A stretch of 64,000 nt of DNA from Paragordius varius (taxonomy: Eukaryota; Nematomorpha): assembly GCA_964247055.1 (NCBI GenBank), contig OZ176052.1:7068001-7132000 (forward strand), in the 5' to 3' direction. Under the pieces are notes generated by a model. It was not told the DNA's origin. It was given only the letters and a program-made list of their open reading frames with translations, and made no database searches. Both the position numbers and the translations under genes were made by a program. Shown here one piece after another: positions 55,795 to 64,000 of the stretch; position 1 is the stretch's first letter; each line of letters starts with the position of its first letter.

Positions 55795-58700
55795 ATGGTT
55801 TTCGCTAAATATCAATTTGAATGGATTCATATTTTATTGATTCTCAAATCGTTCGGCTACGTAAGGTTAAAATTTGTGTATTATTTATTTTAGTTAAAAT
55901 AATTATAACTCATGACCTTAAATAGCATTTTTATAAATTTTTGGGAGGGGTACTTAGGCAATCCCCCCTTAGATCCCATATTTTCAAATATAATTAAAAA
56001 AAACAAAAAAACAAGTGGTTAAAATTTGGTTTTTCGGGAACTTTTACAAGTGCACAATTTATATATCACTCACGCTTAAAATAACGTCCAACTCAAACTA
56101 TATGTCCAATGTAGATCTGTCTACTAACAAATATTAAGTTTTGTTGGACAAACAAGTGTTTGAGACTTAATCAATACAAATATAATTCAACCTACTGTCT
56201 AATTTTAAAAAAAGCACCTTGCTGTTAATTTAATAAATTAATATAGGTAATATTAATTTGTGTAGGAATGCATTGAACCCAAATATCTTGGCAGAGAAAT
56301 CAATATTGGACACGCTATTCAACAACTACGATAAACGTGTACGTCCTGGCAGTGGTAAAGCTGGAAATCTCAGCGGTACTTAATATGCATACAAACATCA
56401 TAAATTTATTGTTTTTCTTGTGTCCGCTGCAAAAATATTTTAGTACAACATACATGAGTTTAAAGTTATTTATTTAGTACGTATACATTAAATATTTTAT
56501 TGTAATATACTTGGAATAATACATAAATTATGAAGTTTATTTTACCAGACGAAACATAAATATGACATATATTAACTATATTAATAAAATGTTTTATGTA
56601 AGGCCTTCTAACCGATACTCAAACCAATCTTGAGATTTATTTAACAGCGGGCGATGAAACTCACCCTTCTGCTCACTTTCGCGGGAATTATTTTAACAAA
56701 AAAACCATCGGATAAAGAATTTTAGAAAACTTAGCCGGTTCGGGTTTAAAAGCTCCCTAATTAACAGTTTTAATTGAATAATTTTTTAATTTTGTCGCAC
56801 AGGCCTGGTATTTTTCCATAGACTAATGTCATGGACTCTACTTCGTTAATAAAACTCAAACGATTCGCAACTTTTAAATTAAATAGCAATCATTTACAAC
56901 ATAAAGAGCAACAGTGAAAGTAAGGTATGATGTCCGGTTCATTTATTGACATTCATCCTTCTTTAATAATGATAAGTTTGTTGTTTATATACTAGTTAAG
57001 TGACCTTTTAATTTGGCGCCTGGGGCACGTTCCAGCTTTACCTTAATATCATCTGGCATTATATCTATTTTATTTGGGGTATCTATAATATAATTGTCAT
57101 TTTTATTAACACATTCATTTTTAATCGAACATACTTTTCAATAAATGATGAATTTTATCAAAAATTTTGTTTCTACTTACTAGTAAAAATACAGTTAGTG
57201 CAATACGAAAATAAAGTTTAATTTTAAATCTGGCATTTTCTGTGCAAAATAATAATTTTATTGATTGTTTTCTTTTTTCGTTTAGCATAATCCTTGTTTA
57301 ATGGTGTATTTGCATTAAGCCAGTTAAAATTTTTAAATTGTTTATATTTTTCGGTGTGGTTATTTTCAAAAACATACTAAACAAAATAATTTTTAATGGT
57401 AAATTTTTTAATTAATATTTTTATATATACATCAAAAACGATAGTTTCATAATAGGATAGGCATAATTTTGATAATATCGAACTGTTTCAGCATAAAAGG
57501 ATATAAAATTATAAAAAATTATCTTTTTGCGCACAAATTTTATCACATGAATTTGGTATAATTCGTAAAATATATTTTTTTATCTATGAGCGCAAACACC
57601 AAAGGCAATATTTTTTTTGGATTCTGACGAATATACAGAGCGGTAAGTCTCATCGAACTTATCACTATATGTATTCATCATTATTATCTAGCCTGAGCTA
57701 GTTAGTGTATAATTCCTTATAAAATTATTCCCACCCCTTATTATAAATATTAATAATATATTTGTATCATATTTTCCAGCTATTTAGAGAATTTCAATAA
57801 TTTTTTTACCGTAATTCTTTCTTTTTTGGTAAAGGGTTGAAAATTTTTGAAACTCGACACTGTCCAGGGCTGAGAATAAGAGAAAAATTAAGGAGTTTCG
57901 GGGCGTTTATTCTGGCATATTCGATGCCAGGGTCTAGTGCCCCAGTCATTATACTATCACTCATTTTTTTCACTAAAGAATTTGCTGTTAAGAATAAGGT
58001 AATTTTTCAAGGTGCATAGTAACAATTTAGTTCAACACCCTAACCATTCTCTACCATGCCTTTATTATTATTATATGTATGATTTGATATAATTAGAGAA
58101 TAAAAGGTCCAATAGTTTTTATATCATGTTTGGTTAAGTAAAAAATGCATTCATGTCATTTAGAGTAACGGCGTTTGAAATTAATCGAAAATTTCAAGCA
58201 TATATTTATCTATAAATATTAGTGTTGATCAAAACTAAAAGAAAAAAAAAGATTTTTAAATTTAATAACCTTGTGTTGTCATTTCTACAAATAATTTTAT
58301 TATTAACAGTTTTGTTTAAACTTTGTTTTTAAATTTTTTAGTATTTAAAGACTATGATGACTCCAAAGACCAGAATAAGTGTATAAATCGGATCAAATCA
58401 AACGTTTCTTGGAACATTTCTTGAGAAAAATATCAATATTATAAGTATATTCTTTAAATGTCATGGTAAATCCCAAATTTGGATAATTTAATACAGTCAA
58501 CGCACTTTTTGTGCGGAACACCAGCAAAAAATCGCAAAGTCATAATTTTTAATCAGATATTTATCAACTATTATTGGTCGGCATAAAGTTGCAAAAGAGT
58601 TTTATTCATGATAACCTAAGAAAAATCAGGGAACGCCCATTTCACTTTTTATCCATATTTTTTCATATTATAAAATATAATTTATTAATTTTTTACGTTG

Positions 58701-61700
58701 CTATTTATGCGGGGAAACCGAATTTTTAATATATAATTTAAAAAAGTTTTTCTCGTGTATTAGTAATTTCAGCAATCATGTTTGAATAAAGAATTTTTAA
58801 TCTGTTTGAACATAATAGTTAAATATTTAAGCAGAGAAAAATGTAATATCGGTTTTAATATAGATATGGTGTCGCAAAAATGTCACTAAAGTTTCTTTTG
58901 CATAAAAGAGGTCAACATAAACAGTTGGCACAAAAGAATTTGGCATATGCAATTTATTTAGCGTTTTAAAGTTCTGTCATTTAGGTACTTTAGGAATGTT
59001 TATTTATAATAAATATCATTTTTGGTTAAGAACCCTTTGATTTGATCAGGGCAATTAAAATAAATAAGGCAACACATATGTATTCTCATGTATATTTTAA
59101 TAAAACCAAACAAAGCGCTAAAAAATAGATAATTAAGCTAAGTCAATTTATATATACTTTTTAAATATAAAAAAAATTATATATATTTTTTTTGATTGTA
59201 GAACATGATCCTGCTATTGTTACGGTGAATATGTATCTTAGAAGCATATCGAAAATCGATGATGTCAGCATGGTAATAAGTAATTTGAAGTTTAATTTAA
59301 TTTTCCAGTTTGTAAACTTCTATATTCGAAATTACAATAAATTTGACATTGTCATAGGAATATAGTGTTCAATTAACCTTTCGAGAAGAATGGAATGATG
59401 AGCGATTACGATTTGACAGCAAAGGTAAAATAAATTACATAAATCTCCCAACAATGGAAAATATTTGGCAACCCGACCTGTTTTTCGCTAATGAAAAGAA
59501 AGGACATTTTCATGATATGTTGGTGCGTAATTTACTACTAAGGGTTTATCCGAATGGAAATATCCTATATAGCGTTCGGTAAACTTACAAACTGTATATT
59601 GTTTATGAAAATAAAATGATCTTGATACAATCTTAATTTTGAATATTTAATTATGTCTAGGGTTTCTTTACTCCTATCATGTCCAATGAGCCTGGAATAT
59701 TATCCGTTAGATCAACAACGGTGCTACATCGAAATGATTAGTTGTAAGTGATTATAATGTATTGTATATATTAGAGATATAGAATTATATATAAATTTAA
59801 CATAAATCATTCTTTTGTGGAAAGTGGTGGCGTTTATAAACTTCCCACAGTTTTTAACAGCCTATAAATTATAGATTGTAAGATTTTTGAACTCAAGTTG
59901 TGTGTGGGTGTTTTTTAAATTTTTTATTTGTCATTTATATTAGTCAAGTGTAAAAACAATAATTTTCATGACAACACAATATATAAATTTTACATAAATA
60001 GATGCTTATACCACGAGAGATATTATATTTGTATGGAAGGAAGAAAGCCCAATTCAAATTATTAAAAATTTACATTTACCAAGCTTTAGTTTGGAGCGAA
60101 CGCACACAAGTTATTGCACCAGTCGAACTAATACAGGTTTATTTTTAACTTCTATCTTAAATATATATAAACCCTTGTTAATCGTACATCAGTTATTACA
60201 AAAGTGATTTAATTTTGTTTTTTTAGGTGAATATAGTTGCCTAAGAGTTGAACTGCTTTTACGCCGAGAGTTCAGTTATTACCTCCTCCAATTATATATA
60301 CCCTCGTTTATGTTGGTTATCGTATCATGGGTATCTTTTTGGCTCGATAAGGAATCGGTTCCTGCCAGAGTTAGCTTGGGTGTGACTACACTTCTAACGA
60401 TGGCCACCCAATCTTCGGGTATAAATGCCAAACTACCTCCTGTATCCTACACCAAGGCCATAGATATTTGGATTGGTAGCTGTTTAACATTCATTTTTGG
60501 TGCCTTGTTAGAGTTTGCCCTAGTCAATTATGTAGCACGCAAAGAGGCTCTTCAACAGAAAATGAAAGCAGCTAATACCACAACAAATACTCAGAATCCT
60601 ACTAAGCCGAAAACTACCGAATCAAATTCTATTGGCAATAATCTTGTTTTAGCTAATCAGAATACATCGGATCATTTGCATGATAAACGTCTTCCTTTGA
60701 TGATAACATCTAGTTTTAGTATTTTCCCCAGTAACGGCCATATTAATGCAAACTTAAATCCTTCCATAATGCATGATTCGTTAAATTCATCGACACATGG
60801 TCTCTTTTTATACTATATATCTTTCCTAGTTTTCACCCATCGCTTTTTTAAATCTAATTATGGGCGATGTAAATGAGTCTTGAGCCAGGCATTTGGGTGA
60901 ATGAGCCGGCTCATATGGCTCAAATATATGACTCAAAGTAAAGAGGGATACATTTTAATCCATTACTATTGTTTAAAAAGATAACAACTTTATAATTTGT
61001 AAGAAGAAAAGAAAAACATCAGGTAGCTTCACAAGAGGAAATTTGAATCGGCTCAACGACTCATTCGCATGACCCTTAGTGTTTTTAATTTTTTTTGCAA
61101 AAAAAACATTTATCAATCTGCCTTTATGTATAAAACAAAATTAGGGATGTTAGGAAGCGAAAACGGAACGACTTGCAAAAAGAGGTCCGTAAGCAGTAGT
61201 ATGGAAGCATTATTGTCCAAATATAATTATGAGGACAGAATAGCCAAGAAATTGGCGCAATCTCATGATAGTATTGTAAAAACATGTAATGTTAATAATA
61301 ATAATGTCACAATAGCGGACGGGGTATTTGGTAATGACAATGTCCTTATTCATGAAGAATTGTGCGAATGTGGAGCACCCTTAACCAAACAAGAAAAACT
61401 GTGGGCCTTAAGGAACGAAAGGGCTCATATGGGTGAAAACATCGATGTAAATGAGATGATATATATTATGTCAACGTTCACCTTTGAACTTCAGATATTT
61501 TTAAGAGAGAAATTTTGTTACGTAATAATATAATACAGAAATAATGATAAACTATGCCATAAAGAAATATCAATAATGAATTGAATCAACCCTACCTAAT
61601 TTATTTTTAGGGTAAATTTAAAGTGTTCCAATGTGATATAAAGTGTAAATGTTATATCCTAAGGATTTAAAATTAAATAATATACATAATTATTTTTAAT

Positions 61701-62397
61701 TCATGTTAAAAGGTGTCATTTGTGGCTTCGGCCAACAACGGTAACGTGACGGGTAGAATGGATAATCATATGGAAAATAATGTTTTACTCGATGAAAGCA
61801 GACTCAAGTATGGTAAGGATGTATATGGAGAAACAGTAAGTACTGGGCACAATAGTCTGACCTCTTTCAAAAAGAAACAACGCGGTAAAGGATCTAAAAG
61901 TAAAATTTATATTGGGGAATAAATGGTTAAACATCTAACATAATTTAACAATGAAAATAAAAAAGTATGCAATGTAATATCGTTTTCGGGGTTATTTACT
62001 AATTGTTTCCGAGTATTGGCATATGAACCCTACAAAATAAATAATGTCCAAGGCGGTAAATAAAAAATATTTTAGGACTTTTGAGTTTATTATAGTTTTT
62101 TGGTCAAAAACCTAACCCTAATACCAATTTACATCATAAATAGGCCCAAGTGTTGTATTGAATGGCGTCCAAAAACAGTCACCCATTATGTCTCAAGCTT
62201 ATTCAATCTCATTCACAGCGTCAAAACCAAACACATTAAGCTCTGAATCCAAAAATAACCCACCAATGTCTTGTTGTCACACCTTTCTGAAAAAATATAA
62301 AAGCCGTTCCAAACGTATTGATGTACTTTCGCGCATCTTTTTTCCACTAGCATTTACCGGTTTTAATATTGTTTATTGGGTAGCCTACATGTTATAA
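55795..62397 (+). CDS. GluCl: Glutamate-gated chloride channel subunit (Cys-loop receptor)
   Basis: Known role: pentameric inhibitory channel of protostome nerve and muscle, target of avermectins in arthropods and nematodes. Exons: 55795-55865, 56266-56354, 59202-59272, 59358-59578, 59661-59743, 60002-60136, 60227-60799, 61145-61446, 61713-61884, 62144-62397. All phases close, giving 656 residues. Seen: a hydrophobic leader in exon 1 ([13 protein letters not shown]), [36 protein letters not shown], a Cys-loop with 13 residues between cysteines ([15 protein letters not shown]), the second cysteine pair typical of GluCl/glycine receptors, M2 with [20 protein letters not shown] (the PAR of anion channels), M3 ([20 protein letters not shown]), a long M3-M4 loop and M4 ([14 protein letters not shown]). 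Exon 1 rests on phase and leader only. The GluCl call over glycine/GABA types comes from the M2-M3 wording. Confidence 0.94.
56594..57082 (-). CDS. Unidentified minus-strand gene nested in the second GluCl intron (3' exons)
   Basis: Three candidate exons with compatible phase: 57042-57082, 56706-56756 and 56594-56668 (stop TAA), separated by introns of 285 and 37 nt with GT-AG ends. The joined piece reads [30 protein letters not shown] and [20 protein letters not shown], then a short tail. Composition is clearly less AT-rich than the host intron. I recognise no family. A further open minus-strand stretch at 57808-57964 ([20 protein letters not shown]) may be related, but its phase does not fit. 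It could be a nested gene or the relic of an unknown element. Confidence 0.4.
60862..61075. mobile_element. Short MITE-like element in a GluCl intron
   Basis: 214 bp with inverted ends of about 28 bp: GGGCGATGTAAATGAGTC with TTGAGCC at the left, and GGGTCATGCGAATGAGTC with TTGAGCC read in reverse from the right. GAGCC motifs repeat just inside. No target duplication could be settled. It lies in the 60800-61144 intron. Confidence 0.65.
61597..61656. repeat. Right-half fragment of the TATACCATTTACA inverted-repeat family
   Basis: AATTTATTTTTAGGGTAAAT, then AGTGTAAATGTTATA, matches the right half of 3672-3978. It lies in the 61447-61712 intron of GluCl. Confidence 0.55.
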
Positions 62398-64000
62398 TAT
62401 TATGTGTATGATAATACTAAAATATTCCTTTTTGTCAAAAAAGGTTATTTTTAAATAATTTTTTAACTGAGACGTATCTAACTTGAACATATTTTATTGC
62501 TTAATCACTATTATACTTCGCATTTATAATAAAATTTATATTAAAAAATTCTTTGTGATAATAATTGATCTATATCCAATATTTTTTATATATTTATTTT
62601 ATTCATTAAATTGATTGTAATTAATTTTCATCTATGTGGCCATTGTATTTAAAAAATATTAATTAATTATTAAATTATTTTTTACGCATATTTCTGTAAA
62701 ATATATATATATATATATATATGATTATTACTCTCATTTTAACGGTTTGCAATAAATTTGATACGATGATTAATAAATCATTTGATGTTAATTGAATACC
62801 GAATGCCGCCAAACCGCGCTATATAGCCATCTTTATATAAAAAATTGCCATAATAAAATTGACCTTTTTTATTTTTCAATGCTGTTATTGTTTAGTTTGC
62901 TATTTATTCAAATCTATCTTCGGGGTAAAATTTACGGTTTATATTGTAAATCTAAGCTACTGTATAACTTTGGAACAAATTTACGGGTTTTTAATTTCAA
63001 AATAGGAGGAGTAATGCTATGTTTTTTAATATTTTTATATTTTTAATGTTAACAAATTTTAAATAAATGCAAACCCATAAATATCAATTTAATGTATGCT
63101 TATAAAAAAATTGAATTGCAAAGTTATTAAATATTTTATGGAATCGCAACTTTGTGGTATAATTTTCATAACTAACATAAAGAATTCTAGCAAAAATACC
63201 CACAAATAAGTTTGTCCAACGGTATTCCGAATTTTATAGATCTTGAAATCCATTACCTTTTCCTATTTAAACAACTAGTATGAATGTGTCTTGGGGATCC
63301 CTTTTTTACTTTTGGGAGATAAAAATTTATCGATATAACTTATTAGAGAAATAAAAAAGCGACACTAAAAGCCAACTACAGTTTTTTTATGTTTAACTCT
63401 TAAATGTATGAATCATAACGCTTAATATTTCAAAAATATATTTGAATATATATGGGTCATCCAAAATTAAACCATTATTAGTTCCATTTTTTAAAAAAAA
63501 CCGTATTGGCTAAAATTATCAAAAAGGATTCGGTCATAAATTAAAAGATTAATTTTATTAATGCTAACTAATACTATTTAATAAAATTTAATTTCGACAA
63601 ATTTAGTTTATATATATAATATATATATTTGTAGGTCGCTAATGTGTTTTCCTACTTGGTGGTTTTATAAAAATCTTGGGTTTGAATTAATATAAAATAC
63701 TTTAAATCTTTTATTTTGAAAAAATTAGCAGATGAAATGTTTTATATTAAGCATAAACATAATTAGGCTAATTGTTAGGGTTAGACGGCCAATTAAAAGC
63801 TCAGATTAGCTTGTAAAATATGTAAGCTAAGAAAATTTAATTATATAAAAACTTAAGCATAAATCTTGGAATGTAGTTAATGGATAGTTTTAGCTAAATA
63901 GCCTATCCACAAAATATTTCCCTAAAAAAATTAAAGTATTGTATTTAATGTTTGTTATTAATTAAAATTTATCATATAACTATTTAATAGCATAGTTGTT
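62398..64000. other. 3' flank of GluCl, no gene recognised
   Basis: AT-rich DNA with an (AT)n tract at 62700-62722. No supported gene, RNA or element up to the window end. Confidence 0.5.

Noticed and set aside
56640-56760. GGTTCGGGTT resembling a tRNA T-arm near 56735
   Set aside because: No cloverleaf could be drawn around it, and the same bases read better as a minus-strand exon.
61069-61144. Extension of the GluCl loop exon upstream to an ATG near 61069
   Set aside because: The acceptor at 61144 keeps phase with exon 60227-60799, and the upstream codons overlap the end of a MITE.

Overview
This is nuclear DNA of an animal with a very AT-rich genome (clearly under 30% GC by eye). It carries interrupted genes with GT-AG introns, LINE, hAT and mariner elements, and several non-autonomous inverted-repeat elements. 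A glutamate-gated chloride channel points to a protostome invertebrate. A flatworm-like (lophotrochozoan) source is my best guess, because very short introns sit at the 5' ends of genes, as described for schistosomes. That assignment is inference.

Layout. A sorting nexin of the SNX9/18/33 type (SH3-PX-BAR, minus) fills 1.2-8.9 kb. From 8.9 to 15.8 kb lies a gene-free stretch of repeats, including a 1-kb inverted-repeat element. Two tandem, intronless, divergent seven-transmembrane receptor genes (minus) lie at 15.8-17.1 and 22.3-23.6 kb, separated by a broken hAT transposase, a fold-back element and a decayed mariner. NEMF (Rqc2/Tae2, ribosome quality control, minus) runs from 39.5 to 24.3 kb in at least 21 exons and hosts an antisense RTE-type LINE with a long open frame in one intron. 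From 39.5 to 44.5 kb there is a complete-ended hAT element sitting inside an older repeat, plus LINE debris. Integrin-linked kinase (ILK, minus) occupies 44.5-50.8 kb. A BTB/T1-domain gene (minus, 52.3-53.7 kb), a second mariner relic (53.9-54.9 kb) and a glutamate-gated chloride channel (plus, 55.8-62.4 kb) follow. The channel's large second intron appears to hold an unidentified minus-strand gene. The last 1.6 kb is featureless.

The host genes are not a pathway: they serve endocytosis (SNX), ribosome rescue (NEMF), integrin adhesion (ILK) and neuronal signalling (receptors, GluCl). No operon, CRISPR array, tRNA or rRNA was seen. The most unusual feature is a set of seven introns of only 21-24 nt, all within the first three introns of SNX, NEMF and ILK, while downstream introns in the same genes run from about 60 nt to 3 kb. 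Exon boundaries were placed by hand from protein similarity, GT-AG sites and codon phase. Reading frame closes across every junction of NEMF, ILK and the channel, and across all but one of the sorting nexin.
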